DNA from: Nostoc linckia z4
Lineage (GTDB): Bacteria > Cyanobacteriota > Cyanobacteriia > Cyanobacteriales > Nostocaceae
Assembly: GCF_002608075.1 (NCBI RefSeq)
Contig: NZ_LAHA01000025.1
Coordinates: forward strand, 1 to 57,543
Reading direction: 5' to 3'
Length of the DNA: 57,543 nt
Part shown: in pieces, positions 1 through 8,766 of the stretch
Numbering within the stretch: position 1 is the first letter of the stretch
Layout: the number at the start of each line of letters is the position of its first letter
Position numbers and translations under genes: made by a program
Notes under the pieces: model-generated
Seen by the model: only the letters and a program-made list of their open reading frames with translations
The model's database searches: none
Told to the model about the DNA's origin: nothing

Positions 1-102
1 CTTTCCCTTTACCCTTCTGCTGTTCCCGACTTCTTGAAGAAGTCGGGGTTCCTTTCCCTTTACCCTTCTGCTGTTCCCGACTTCTTGAAGAAGTCGGGGT
101 TC
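1..102. repeat. two tandem 51-bp units, each with a hairpin
   Basis: Bases 1-51 are repeated exactly at 52-102. Each unit has a pyrimidine-rich stretch and a palindrome (CCCGACTTC, loop, GAAGTCGGG) that would fold into a 9-bp stem. They lie just past the 3' end of the leftward pirin gene, so they could help end that transcript, but there is no clear T-run. Related palindromic sequence recurs near 49370. Confidence 0.9.
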
Positions 103-136
103 TTAGCCGTCAGTATCCATTGAAAATCGCTGGATA

Positions 137-853
137 TTAGCCCAAATCAAAAAGCAAGATTTCGCCGCCGATATTGCTGCCAATTTCTAGCTGTTCTTCG
201 CCGTTGATTTGTACGCCATCACCGGCTCTGAGTTCTTCACCATTTAAGGTAACTATACCTTGGGCTACTTGTAACCAGGCATAGCGACCAGGTTTGACGT
301 GATAATTCACAACATCACCTGACTCTAAAACAGAGGCGTATAAATCAACATCTTGGTGAATCGTCACAGCACCATCGCGCCCATCTTTAGCAGCAATTAA
401 GCGTAATTGACCGCGCTTTTCTTCGATGGGAAAAGCTTTTTGTTCGTATCTTGGTGTCAAACCTTCTTCGTCAGGAAGAATCCAGATTTGTAGTAGGTGC
501 AGTGGTTCAGTGGGGGAAGGATTAAACTCGCTGTGGCTGATTCCAGTACCAGCACTCATGATTTGGGCATCGCCAGGACGAATTACTGAGCCTGTACCCA
601 AGCTGTCTTTATGTTCTACAGCACCTTCTAAGACGTAGGTGAGAATTTCCATATCCCGATGACCGTGGGTAGGAAATCCAGCTCCAGGGGCGATGCGGTC
701 GTCGTTGATGACTCGCAGAGAACGAAATCCCATGCGGTTGGGATCGTAAAAACTACCAAAGGAAAATGTGTGATAACTGTCCAGCCAGCCTGTTTGAGCG
801 TGACCGCGGGCATTGCGATCGTGAATTAGATGAGCAATTGTATTTTTAGACAT
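137..853 (-). CDS. pirin family protein (YhhW-like bicupin)
   Basis: A 238-residue two-cupin protein of the pirin family, whose YhhW branch has quercetin 2,3-dioxygenase activity in vitro. The start is typical of the family ([20 protein letters not shown]). The four metal ligands are visible in the N-terminal cupin: His63 and His65 ([10 protein letters not shown]), His107 and Glu109 (GISHSEF). Length matches the short YhhW-type pirins. It is a single leftward gene with no close partner on its strand. The physiological substrate is unknown; a stress or redox role is common for the family but nothing here shows it. Confidence 0.93.
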   Translation of the reverse strand: MSKNTIAHLIHDRNARGHAQTGWLDSYHTFSFGSFYDPNRMGFRSLRVINDDRIAPGAGFPTHGHRDMEILTYVLEGAVEHKDSLGTGSVIRPGDAQIMSAGTGISHSEFNPSPTEPLHLLQIWILPDEEGLTPRYEQKAFPIEEKRGQLRLIAAKDGRDGAVTIHQDVDLYASVLESGDVVNYHVKPGRYAWLQVAQGIVTLNGEELRAGDGVQINGEEQLEIGSNIGGEILLFDLG

Positions 854-1285
854 AGATTTACTCCGTTGTTAATTGTTTTTAGCTAAGAATTTAGAATGGG
901 CTACGTCCTGCTGCCCTAATAGAATTGAGAATTCTGAATTGATGAGGGTTGCATAACAAAAATTATGAATAATTTTTATTTACTCAACCTAATTTTCAAC
1001 TATTTAAATAGTAAAGTATATACATATAAATGAAAAGTACGCACTTAAAAGTGCCATAGTTACCAAAAAGATACTATGAAATTTTAGAGTTATTTTTAAT
1101 TCAATACAGTTGTTTTATTACTAGAAAAAATGAAAATATTTGTAACTTAGTTTATCGTAGAACTGAAAATTATAAAGGCGAACAGCCGTTCGCCCGTATT
1201 GTTATGATTTTCAATTATTTTTTATATAAATAACATGAATAGAATTTATGCAAGTACTATTTTGTCAGGTGTTTAAATTTGTATC

Positions 1286-1371
1286 AGGGACTTCTAAGTA
1301 AAAAATATTCCACGGAATGCTGTTAACCATCAACGACCCCAAGCGCAATAATTTATTTTTTGGAGTTACCT
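1286..1371. repeat. family A inverted-repeat element (short copy)
   Basis: It begins AGGGACTTCTAAG and ends GGAGTTACCT, which are imperfect inverted repeats. The same ends are seen at 2214-2336 and 30042-30156. The inner TGTTGAC-type palindrome is reduced here. It looks like a non-autonomous, MITE-like element; no transposase is present. Confidence 0.65.
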
Positions 1372-1380
1372 AAATAATAT

Positions 1381-1409
1381 GGTGCGTTACAACTTCTGTG
1401 TAACGCACC
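1381..1409 (-). terminator. hairpin downstream of dps
   Basis: GGTGCGTTACA and TGTAACGCACC form an 11-bp stem with a 7-base loop about 40 bp past the dps stop. There is no strong T-run after it, so it may instead stabilise the mRNA 3' end. Confidence 0.45.
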
Positions 1410-1449
1410 GTATTAGTTGAGATTTACTGTTCCCTAATTGAAAAAGTGC

Positions 1450-2022
1450 TTACTTGACACCAGCTGCTGTTTTTTGAGTTTTAGTAGCACCTGCGCTGCC
1501 ATTTTCTGCCTTAATTTCTGCTACTTGTAGATGAGCTTCTAAGAACCACAGACGTTTGTCAATGGTGCGGGAAATTTCAGTGTAAAGATCGGCGGTATCA
1601 GCATCACCTAACTCATCGGTTTTAGCGATCGCTTCTCTGATATGTTTCGCGTAAGGTGCAAAACGATCTGCTAAAGCTGTTACATGGTCTTTACCATCCA
1701 AAATATCAAAGGGATATTCTGGCAAAATGGAATTATTCGCAGCAGCACGCGCTGTTCCTACGGCATATCCACCCAAAGCGGTGACGCGTTCTGCAACCAT
1801 ATCAACATATTCTTCCAATTCCCCAGCTATTTCATCAAATAATTCGTGTAACTGGTAGAAATCAGTGCCTTTAACATTCCAATGCGCTTGCTTTGCTTGG
1901 GTTTTTAAATCCAAAGTAGCTGCTAGAGTTTTGTTGAGAATAACTACAATTTGTACTCGTGCTTCCGCAGGAATATCAATGCGGGTAGGGTACAGACGTG
2001 ATGATAGGGTGTTGTCGCTCAT
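1450..2022 (-). CDS. dps: Dps family DNA-protecting ferritin-like protein
   Basis: A 190-residue Dps protein, expected to form a 12-subunit shell that oxidises and stores iron and protects DNA from peroxide. The ferroxidase signature is visible: AHWNVKG gives the first His, and HELFDEIAGELEEYVDMVAER gives the second His and the acidic ligands. Helical content and length fit the family. The C-terminal tail from about residue 170 is Lys/Ala/Thr-rich and low in complexity; such tails may bind DNA in some Dps proteins (inference). The gene stands alone with a hairpin after it. Nostoc-group genomes carry several Dps paralogues, and which one this is cannot be told. Confidence 0.94.
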   Translation of the reverse strand: MSDNTLSSRLYPTRIDIPAEARVQIVVILNKTLAATLDLKTQAKQAHWNVKGTDFYQLHELFDEIAGELEEYVDMVAERVTALGGYAVGTARAAANNSILPEYPFDILDGKDHVTALADRFAPYAKHIREAIAKTDELGDADTADLYTEISRTIDKRLWFLEAHLQVAEIKAENGSAGATKTQKTAAGVK

Positions 2023-2213
2023 GATTTTAACTTAACTGCCTTTTACATTTAACTTTACAGATTTTACTTGGGAAAGGGAAACTCTCTGACGATAGATTGA
2101 ATTCAAGCTTGAATGTGTTAATGTTTGTAAATGATACAATTTTGCATCGAATAAATTAAGATTTTGGGATTAAAGTCATTAATCGTTACTCATCAGTGAA
2201 TAATAAATCACTA

Positions 2214-2336
2214 ACGGACTTCCAAGTAATAAGAATATTCCATTCCTGTTGTTGACTGTTGACGGTTAACGGTTGACGGTTAACAGTCAACAATCAATGA
2301 CATAAAGCAGAATAATTTACTTTTTGGAGTTGCCCA
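2214..2336. repeat. family A inverted-repeat element
   Basis: About 120 bp. The left end ACGGACTTCCAAG mirrors the right end TTTTTGGAGTTGCCC. The centre is a run of TGTTGAC/GGTTAAC heptamers followed by their complement, so the transcript would fold on itself. It lies between the AKR gene and the dps upstream region. Confidence 0.72.
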
Positions 2337-2357
2337 ACGAAATAATGGCTAGTGTCA

Positions 2358-3410
2358 TTAGATCCGATGGTTATCTATGGCATTAAATGTACCACCAAAA
2401 AGGCGATCGCGAATTACATCACTGTACAAAAATTCATGGGGAAAACCCAAATCAATTTGACTCACTTCGTTTAAACGCTGCAAATGTTCTGGGGACAGAG
2501 TCACATCCAAAGAACCTAAATTATCTTGAAACTGAGTTAATTTACGTACACCAACGACAGGAATTATTACTCCAGTTTGAGCGCGTAACCAAGCTAATGC
2601 TACCTGTGATGGTGTGTGTCCAATTTCCGCTGCAACTTGAGTAACAACTTCTGCGATCGCTAAACTTTTTTCGGGAATAGTTCCCAAGGCCGAATTTCCT
2701 AACCTTCCTGATTCGCCACTTTTTTGAGATGATTTATTATACTTACCTGTGAGGACGCCACCGCCCAATGGTGACCAAGGTGTTACTGCTAAATCGAAAG
2801 CTTTAGCCATCGGTAGTAAATCGCGTTCTGGTGTGCGCTGGATTAAACTATACTCAATTTGTAGGGCAACAAATGGCGTCCATCCTTGATATTGAGCGAT
2901 GGTATTTGCTTGGGAAACAATCCAAGCGGGTGCATCAGAAATGCCAATATAAAGTACTTTACCTTGGCGGACTACATCATCAAGCGATCGCAATACTTCT
3001 TCAATGGGTGTGGTAAAGTCCCAAGCGTGTAACCAAAATAAGTCAATATAGTCAGTATTCAACCGCTTCAGGCTACCTTCTAAAGATTGGATTAAATTCT
3101 TGCGATGATTCCCGCTACCATTGGGGTCGCCCTTTTTTTCGTTCATCCGCAAAGGAAAGGAATATTTCGTCGCAACTACAAAGCGTTCCCGGTCTTTGGC
3201 GATGAATTCACCAACAATTTTTTCACTGCTACCATCAGTGTAACCATTGGCAGTATCAATAAAATTGCCTCCTGCTTCCACAAAAGCATCAAAGACTCTA
3301 GCGCTTTCGTCTTTGGAAGCACCCCAACCCCAATCTTCACCAAAGGTCATAGTTCCCAAGCAGAGTTCCGAGACTCTTAACCCGCTTTTGCCCAAGAGTT
3401 TGTATCTCAT
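2358..3410 (-). CDS. aldo/keto reductase
   Basis: A 350-residue NADP-dependent aldo/keto reductase of the YajO/Tas-like (AKR11-13-like) type. It has a (beta/alpha)8 barrel with the catalytic tetrad visible: Asp and Tyr in NFIDTANGY, Lys in VVATKYS, and His in LFWLHAWD. The cofactor-binding C-terminal part (GVRKLTQFQDNLGSLDVTLS) is present and length is normal. It reduces aldehydes or ketones; the substrate is unknown. It reads leftward on its own, back to back with acetate kinase across a repeat-filled 400-bp gap. Confidence 0.92.
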   Translation of the reverse strand: MRYKLLGKSGLRVSELCLGTMTFGEDWGWGASKDESARVFDAFVEAGGNFIDTANGYTDGSSEKIVGEFIAKDRERFVVATKYSFPLRMNEKKGDPNGSGNHRKNLIQSLEGSLKRLNTDYIDLFWLHAWDFTTPIEEVLRSLDDVVRQGKVLYIGISDAPAWIVSQANTIAQYQGWTPFVALQIEYSLIQRTPERDLLPMAKAFDLAVTPWSPLGGGVLTGKYNKSSQKSGESGRLGNSALGTIPEKSLAIAEVVTQVAAEIGHTPSQVALAWLRAQTGVIIPVVGVRKLTQFQDNLGSLDVTLSPEHLQRLNEVSQIDLGFPHEFLYSDVIRDRLFGGTFNAIDNHRI

Positions 3411-3811
3411 GAATATTTTCTCAATCAGTTGTTTGTTGACTGTTAACTGTTGACTGTTGACTGCAAAGACTTTGAACAGGAAAGAATCCCCAATGTCTGA
3501 TTCCCGACCTCAAAAAATAATATCGTTGCGTAAGTCCTGTTCCTTATTTCTTTGCGAGGGCAGTCGCTCATGGGGAGCCACTGCGTTGGAGTGGTTAAGA
3601 GGCTTGTACCCCTCCTCTTAAGCAAGCTACGCACAGCGGCGACCACAGGAGAAGCAAGTGGCGTGGAAACCCCCAAGACCGCGCTGCCTCTCCTTTGCGG
3701 TAGCCTGCGGTAAGCCGCTACTTTGTGAAAATATATCTAATGCTCAATAACACACTATCCCAACTAAGTGTAGCATTGTAACATCATTACAGCAGGTTAC
3801 GTTTTCCTATT
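3411..3811. repeat. repeat-filled gap between AKR and ackA
   Basis: It holds a TGTTGACTGTTAAC string (about 3430-3463), a TTGCGTAAGTCCTG end of repeat family B near 3526-3540, and a GC-richer segment (about 3550-3720) with CCCCAAGACCGCGCTGCCTC that is related in inverse orientation to 6475-6530. No gene is seen. The ackA promoter must lie at the right end. Confidence 0.6.
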
Positions 3812-5047
3812 ATGAAGATACTGGTGCTAAACGCTGGTTCGAGTAGCCAAAAGAGTTGTCTGTATGAAATTGCAGATGAGGCTCTCCCCACCCAAGCACC
3901 CAAACCTGTTTGGGAAGGGAAAGTCAACTGGACTCAAGACCACGGTGTGGCAGAAATTGAGGTGAAAACTGCTATAGGTGCAACAGTGGAAAATTCTATT
4001 TCTGGTGAATCTCCAGAAGCGCACCTCGCTTACATGCTCAACACACTCACCGATGGTGCTACCAAAGTAATTAATCAATTATCAGAAATCGATTTGGTGG
4101 GACATCGCGTAGTACATGGCGGACAAAATTACCGAGAAAGTGTGGTAATTACTGAGGATGTCAAAAAGGCGATCGCCAATCTGTCTAACCTAGCTCCAGA
4201 ACACAATCCCGCTGCTTTAGCCGGGATAAAAGCCATTGAAAATATCTTAGGAAAAGTCATACAAATAGCAGTATTTGATACTGCTTTTCATCGCACTATC
4301 CCTGATGCCGCAGCAATTTATCCCGGCCCCTATGAATGGGTAGAGCAAGGTATCCGCCGCTATGGATTTCATGGTATCAGTCATCAATACTGTTCTGGTC
4401 GTGCTGCCCAGATTCTCGGCAAAGATTTAGCATCTCTACGATTAATTACTTGTCATCTCGGTAATGGTTGCTCTTTAGCCGCCATTAAAAACAGTCGCAG
4501 TATTGATACTACTATGGGATTCACCCCTTTGGAAGGGTTGATGATGGGTAGCCGTTCTGGTTCAATCGATCCAGGGATTTTGATTCACCTGTTACGCTAC
4601 TGTAATTACTCTGTAGAAAAATTAAATGATGTTTTAAATAAAGCTTCTGGCTTAAGAGGAATTTCGGGCGTATCTAGTGATATGCGCCAAGTGAGAAAAG
4701 CGATCGCCCAAAACAATACCCGCGCTCAACTAGCATGGGATATGTATGTGCATCGCTTGTGTTCTAACATTGGTGCAATGCTCGCCAGTTTGGGGGGATT
4801 AGATGCTTTGGTGTTCACCGCAGGTGTGGGTGAAAACTCTCCAGGAATTCGTCAAGCCGCCTGTGACGCTTTTGGATTTTTAGGATTAAAAATAGACCAG
4901 GAAAAAAATCAACAGCAGCCAGTTGACGAAGATATTGCCACACCCGATTCAGCAGTGAGAGTATTAGTAATACATACTCAAGAAGATTGGGCGATCGCTC
5001 AACAATGTTGGCAGTTACAGCAAAATTCAAATCTACTAGACTTCTAA
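3812..5047 (+). CDS. ackA: acetate kinase
   Basis: Acetate kinase makes ATP and acetate from acetyl phosphate and ADP, the last step of fermentative acetate production in dark or anoxic cyanobacteria. The 411 residues include the ASKHA N-terminal signature MKILVLNAGSSSQK, the GHRVVHGG block, the catalytic Asp region VFDTAFHRTIPDAA, and C-terminal FTAGVGENSPGIR. No phosphotransacetylase gene is in the window. The last codons (Asp-Phe-stop) lie inside a dispersed repeat that begins AGACTTCTAAGAG, so the native C-terminus may have been altered by that repeat. Confidence 0.97.
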   Translation: MKILVLNAGSSSQKSCLYEIADEALPTQAPKPVWEGKVNWTQDHGVAEIEVKTAIGATVENSISGESPEAHLAYMLNTLTDGATKVINQLSEIDLVGHRVVHGGQNYRESVVITEDVKKAIANLSNLAPEHNPAALAGIKAIENILGKVIQIAVFDTAFHRTIPDAAAIYPGPYEWVEQGIRRYGFHGISHQYCSGRAAQILGKDLASLRLITCHLGNGCSLAAIKNSRSIDTTMGFTPLEGLMMGSRSGSIDPGILIHLLRYCNYSVEKLNDVLNKASGLRGISGVSSDMRQVRKAIAQNNTRAQLAWDMYVHRLCSNIGAMLASLGGLDALVFTAGVGENSPGIRQAACDAFGFLGLKIDQEKNQQQPVDEDIATPDSAVRVLVIHTQEDWAIAQQCWQLQQNSNLLDF

Positions 5048-5185
5048 GAGAAGTGGGGAAAAGGGTAAGGGGTAAAGGGGTAAAGGCAAATAAAAACCCT
5101 TTCCCCTTTACCCCTTACCCTTTCCCCAATAAAGATGTATCCCTTTCACCACAAGAGTGCAAAAAGCAATTGATTGCAAGAGGTC
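5036..5185. repeat. family E repeat overlapping the ackA stop
   Basis: It starts AGACTTCTAAGAGAAGTGGGG and runs through a purine tract and its pyrimidine complement to TTGCAAGAGGTC. A nearly identical copy in the opposite orientation lies at 14350-14468, and an end fragment at 49370-49384. The tracts would form a long stem in RNA. Confidence 0.75.
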
Positions 5186-6204
5186 TAGGGTAAATTGCTA
5201 ACTTTTGCCTGTTCAAAATAGCCATACACAACTTGAGACACTTGACGAATAAAATCTCTTGCTCTCAAATCGTTATTTGGTCTTTTCACAAAAATTCCTG
5301 CCAAGTAACGCTTACCTGAAGGCGTTTGAATAATACCCGCATCACCTAATACAAAACGCAAAGTTCCTGTTTTATGAGCGATTTTTGCACCAGAACCTAA
5401 ACCAGATGGTAGCAATTTTCTATTGTGACAGCCATACATGATACCTAGCACTTGAGACTTACTTTTATCAGAAAGTAGCTGATTACTTACCATCAAAGCA
5501 GAAAGTTTTACTAAGTCTTTGGCGCTAGTTTTATTAGTTCCATTAAAGTCCCCCAACATCCGATGCAAAGCAGTACTTTGCAGCCCCCAACTCCGAAACC
5601 TTTGATTCAATTTAGGAATTCCGCCTAAGCGAGCAATAATCATATTTGTGGCAGTATTATCACTGATGGTCATCATCATAGTTGCAGTTTTTAAAACACT
5701 AAATTTGCTTCCCACCCGCTTATACTGCATACTACCAGAACCGCCAACAACATATTTACGCTGCATGACGAGAGTTTCGTTGAGATTAATTCTTCCTGCG
5801 TCTACTTCTTGAAATAAAGCAATCAAAATCGGGTACTTGATTGTACTAGCTGCCGCAAAAGCTTTGTTACCGTTAACACTAATATAGTCTCCTGTTTCTA
5901 AGTCCATAAAAAAGATTCCAGGAGTCAGGAATTTATAGCGAGAAACTAATTTATTAATTGGAGTTTTTAGTTCTGATATCTCATGTCCTAAAGGAACTAT
6001 ACCAGTAAATTGAGGCTTATTTGTTGGAGTAATAACATCGCTGGGAACTGGAGGAACAAATTTCAGTGGTGGTAATGTTAAATTAGATTGATTTTTACTC
6101 CAGTCATAGACAGAATAACTTCGATCGCTGCTAGGATTTGCTTTTACTGGCGATGAAAGCATAAAAAGACTGATGAGGCTAAGAGAAAACCAGCGTAGTT
6201 TCAT
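5185..6204 (-). CDS. class A beta-lactamase-fold serine hydrolase
   Basis: A 339-residue secreted protein of the serine beta-lactamase/penicillin-binding fold. An N-terminal signal peptide (about 1-22, ending VKA-N) and a Pro-rich linker precede the domain. The three active-site motifs are present: SxxK at Ser120-Lys123 (STIK), SDN at 181-183, and KTG at 278-280. The omega-loop segment RMLGDFN aligns with the place where true class A enzymes have Arg164 and the general base Glu166. That position appears to be Leu here, so efficient beta-lactam breakdown is doubtful. A cell-wall or slow-turnover penicillin-binding role is an alternative. It stands alone and reads towards ackA. Confidence 0.88.
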   Translation of the reverse strand: MKLRWFSLSLISLFMLSSPVKANPSSDRSYSVYDWSKNQSNLTLPPLKFVPPVPSDVITPTNKPQFTGIVPLGHEISELKTPINKLVSRYKFLTPGIFFMDLETGDYISVNGNKAFAAASTIKYPILIALFQEVDAGRINLNETLVMQRKYVVGGSGSMQYKRVGSKFSVLKTATMMMTISDNTATNMIIARLGGIPKLNQRFRSWGLQSTALHRMLGDFNGTNKTSAKDLVKLSALMVSNQLLSDKSKSQVLGIMYGCHNRKLLPSGLGSGAKIAHKTGTLRFVLGDAGIIQTPSGKRYLAGIFVKRPNNDLRARDFIRQVSQVVYGYFEQAKVSNLP

Positions 6205-6867
6205 GTATTATTACTAGTTTTAATATTTACTTACAAGAATTATCCAGTAAGAAAAATAAAATCAGGACATGCAAGATGATAGTCAATAAAACATCCAATG
6301 TCAACATTTATAAATAAAGACTCGAAAATAATTTCATCGATATAAATGACAGCTTGGTTGATTTAATTTAGAGTAATTTAAATAACATTTTTTGCCAAAA
6401 TAGCTTTAAAATTTAATACCCGTAGTAGAAATATTGACAAATTATTTGTGTATCAACTCAAAAATAAGGGCATGGGGGAGACAGTGCGGTCTTGGGGTCT
6501 CCCCAAGTAGAGCAACTGCCGTCATGGGGCATCGGGGATTTTCTCTTGGTCAATGTCCTATTCGCAACCTCAACAAATAATCTCGCTGCGTAAGTCCTGA
6601 TATTCCATAGAAGACTGTTAACTGTTGACAGTCAGCAGTCAACAGTCAACTACCTAAAGAAGTACTACTCAAATAAACATTATGTTTGAATAAACAACGT
6701 TATGGCTTGTGATAGTCGATACCAAAACAGCATAATTACTGGCTGTTATAATAGAAGAAGCTGAGATTATGTCAAATCAAAATTGCAAGCAGTTATTTAC
6801 GGATAAGAGTGCAATTCATAATTTTTCCTTCAGTAAGACCACCATTCTACACACTTTTGAAAACTGT
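6205..6867. other. AT-rich intergenic region with repeat remnants
   Basis: 6205-6470 is AT-rich with nothing recognised. 6475-6600 is related (inverted) to the 3480-3700 repeat and ends in GCTGCGTAAGTCCTG. 6610-6655 is a TGTTGAC/GTCAAC palindrome. An in-frame upstream start for the next gene exists at 6769. Confidence 0.5.
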
Positions 6868-7206
6868 ATGAATCATTCATTAATAGTTAAACCAGGGCTA
6901 CTACTTTTTATCCTGACAATAGGATTTGTGAGTTATTCTCCTGTACAAGCAGGAATCACAGAAACGACATCTGAAAATCAAAAGCAGCTTAAACAACAAT
7001 CTTCTCAACAACTGTGGCAACAATTTCGACAGCAACAAGACCGAGTCAGATTACAACAACAACAGCGAATTGAACAATTTCGCCTCCAAAACCAATTCAG
7101 ACAACAACGGTTGGGAGAATCTACCACAATGGATAGACTAAGACAACAACAAAGAATGGAAATGGATAGATTTAAACTTCAACAACAATTTAAACAACAG
7201 CAGTAA
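6868..7206 (+). CDS. secreted Gln-rich small protein, function unknown
   Basis: I do not recognise a family. From the ATG at 6868 the product is 112 residues: a signal peptide (MNHSLIVKPGLLLFILTIGF, cleavage likely after VQA), then a hydrophilic helix-prone stretch dominated by Gln, Arg and Leu (QQxRxxQQQR patterns). It could form a coiled coil or an extended periplasmic helix. An ATG at 6769 would add 33 residues in front of the signal peptide; I prefer 6868 because the signal peptide then sits at the N-terminus, although its ribosome site is weak. Repeats lie on both sides. Confidence 0.6.
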   Translation: MNHSLIVKPGLLLFILTIGFVSYSPVQAGITETTSENQKQLKQQSSQQLWQQFRQQQDRVRLQQQQRIEQFRLQNQFRQQRLGESTTMDRLRQQQRMEMDRFKLQQQFKQQQ

Positions 7207-7232
7207 AAGTGATGTTGTCTAAATTGTTGATT

Positions 7233-7311
7233 AAGGAACTTCCAAGTAAAAAATATTTGATAGAAGACTGTTAACGGTTGATGGTTGACATTTAACCGTT
7301 AACAGTCAACA
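7233..7311. repeat. family A repeat, left part only
   Basis: It starts AAGGAACTTCCAAG like the left end of family A and includes the GTTAACGG/CCGTTAAC palindrome, but the TTTTTGGAGTTCCCT right end is missing. Confidence 0.55.
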
Positions 7312-7333
7312 TTTAAAACAATTCAAAATTTAT

Positions 7334-7455
7334 AGGACTTACGCAACTGGCATATTATTTTAAGTTTGTAGTAAGGACTTTAGTCCTCTAATAAGGACTG
7401 AAGTCCTTACTACAAGCAAAAAAAATTGATTTTTTGTGACACTTGCGTAAGTCCT
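7334..7455. repeat. family B MITE-like element
   Basis: It begins AGGACTTACGCAA and ends TTGCGTAAGTCCT, perfect 13-bp inverted ends. The middle holds another palindrome, GTAGTAAGGACTTTAGTCCT followed by its complement. Other copies are at 14562-14689 and 36589-36729. There is no coding capacity. Confidence 0.82.
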
Positions 7456-7940
7456 GATTTAAAATTATCAATTTCCACGAATAATTAGGATCGGCACAGA
7501 GTACTCAGCCAATACCGTTCGGATAAGCAGTATGAACTTCCCTTGTGGTGTAGGAAAAGGTTAAGGAGTAAGGGGTAAAGGATGTATTTGAAACCTTTCC
7601 CCTTTCCCCTTTCCCCTTTCCCCCTTCCCCAAACCGTATTCAGTAGTCAGCGATCCTTTGAATTGGGGGCTACTTCGATACAGGACTTACCTAGCTGGCA
7701 GAGTGCGATCGCTATCTTATAGTACATATATACTGCATGAAATTGGCGTACACAGAACCCATCGCTGAAATTAGTAGCAGTAATTCCCTGTGTCAAGTAT
7801 TCTTCAAATCATGAGAGAATGAGTTAAAGATTAATAAAATAAATCTTGTAGTTGATGAGATTGATTAAACTTAACCATTGCCAGTACTTGTTAAGTTATT
7901 ATTGCCCTCTCGACAAGTTACAAATATTAACTTCTAAATT
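7456..7940. other. intergenic region, no gene seen
   Basis: It contains a purine/pyrimidine palindromic tract (7554-7625), one CAGGACTTAC fragment near 7681, and an AT-rich stretch before the oxidoreductase gene that presumably holds its promoter. No motif is specific enough to name. Confidence 0.4.
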
Positions 7941-8663
7941 ATGAACTTATTTGGTGTCAAACCTTTGCAGTTATCACGCCGCAATTTTTTACAAATATCT
8001 GGAGTTTCCGGAGTCAGTTTTCTCCTTGGTGGCTGTGGAACACCAATATTTGAAGATGTTGTGGGTAAACTTTCTGAACCAGTCAATCAAAAGGTAGAAA
8101 AGTTAATCTTTCAACCACAAAAGCTTGTACGAGAATTTTCCATTCATGAAATTGAACCAGAAGCATTAATAGTTAATAGCTTTAGATATAATCCCATTAT
8201 TGATTTAGAAAAGTATCGTTTAATTGTAGATGGTGAGGTGAATAATCCTCTCAGCCTGAGTATGGCAGAAATTCAAGCTTTGCCGCTGACATCTATGATT
8301 ATTCGCCATGTTTGTGTGGAAGGTTGGGCTGCGATCGTTCAATGGGGTGGTGTACGTTTGCAAGAAATTATTGCTCTTGCTCAACCCAAGCCCAATATCC
8401 AATACGCTTACTTTAAATCAGCTGATGGCTATTACGAAAGTTGGGATATTGCTTCAGTGTTGCATCCCCAAACTTTATTAGCTTACCAAAAAAACGGTGA
8501 GACTTTGCCAGTAGAAAATGGTGCGCCTCTGCGTTTAGCTTCACCAATTAAATTAGGCTACAAACAAAGTAAATGGGTGATTCAAATTACACTGACTAAT
8601 TATTTATCCCCTTTTAAAGGCTATTGGGAGGATCAAGGTTACGAATGGTTTGCAGGAATTTAA
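7941..8663 (+). CDS. Tat-exported molybdopterin oxidoreductase (sulfite oxidase fold)
   Basis: A 240-residue molybdopterin-binding protein of the sulfite oxidase/MsrP (YedY) superfamily. The N-terminus has a twin-arginine motif (SRRNFLQ) and then LLGGC, which fits a lipobox, so it may be a Tat-exported lipoprotein (inference). The Mo-ligating Cys is in IRHVCVEGW, and the family C-terminal part GYKQSKWV and GYWEDQGYEWFAGI is intact. It lacks the dimerisation domain of true sulfite oxidases. In MsrP relatives the reaction is reduction of oxidised methionine in periplasmic proteins; the substrate here is unknown. A pyrimidine-synthesis gene follows 103 bp later. Confidence 0.88.
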   Translation: MNLFGVKPLQLSRRNFLQISGVSGVSFLLGGCGTPIFEDVVGKLSEPVNQKVEKLIFQPQKLVREFSIHEIEPEALIVNSFRYNPIIDLEKYRLIVDGEVNNPLSLSMAEIQALPLTSMIIRHVCVEGWAAIVQWGGVRLQEIIALAQPKPNIQYAYFKSADGYYESWDIASVLHPQTLLAYQKNGETLPVENGAPLRLASPIKLGYKQSKWVIQITLTNYLSPFKGYWEDQGYEWFAGI

Positions 8664-8766
8664 ACACTTGTAAATTTCAGTAGCAACTGGCACATTTGCT
8701 GATTGGTCGATACATAAAAAATGTGATTTTGAAAATTTGAATATTAGTATTTTGAAATTTTAAAAT

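Larger units (their letters stand above)
854..1449. other. AT-rich intergenic stretch with hairpins
   Basis: No convincing ORF. It holds a GGCGAAC/GTTCGCC hairpin at 1177-1194, a short repeat element at 1286-1371 and an 11-bp-stem hairpin at 1381-1409 just past the end of the leftward dps gene. Confidence 0.6.

Noticed and set aside
3430..3465. CRISPR array from the repeated TGTTGAC strings
   Set aside because: The heptamers are contiguous or palindromic, with no unique spacers of constant length and no cas genes in the window.
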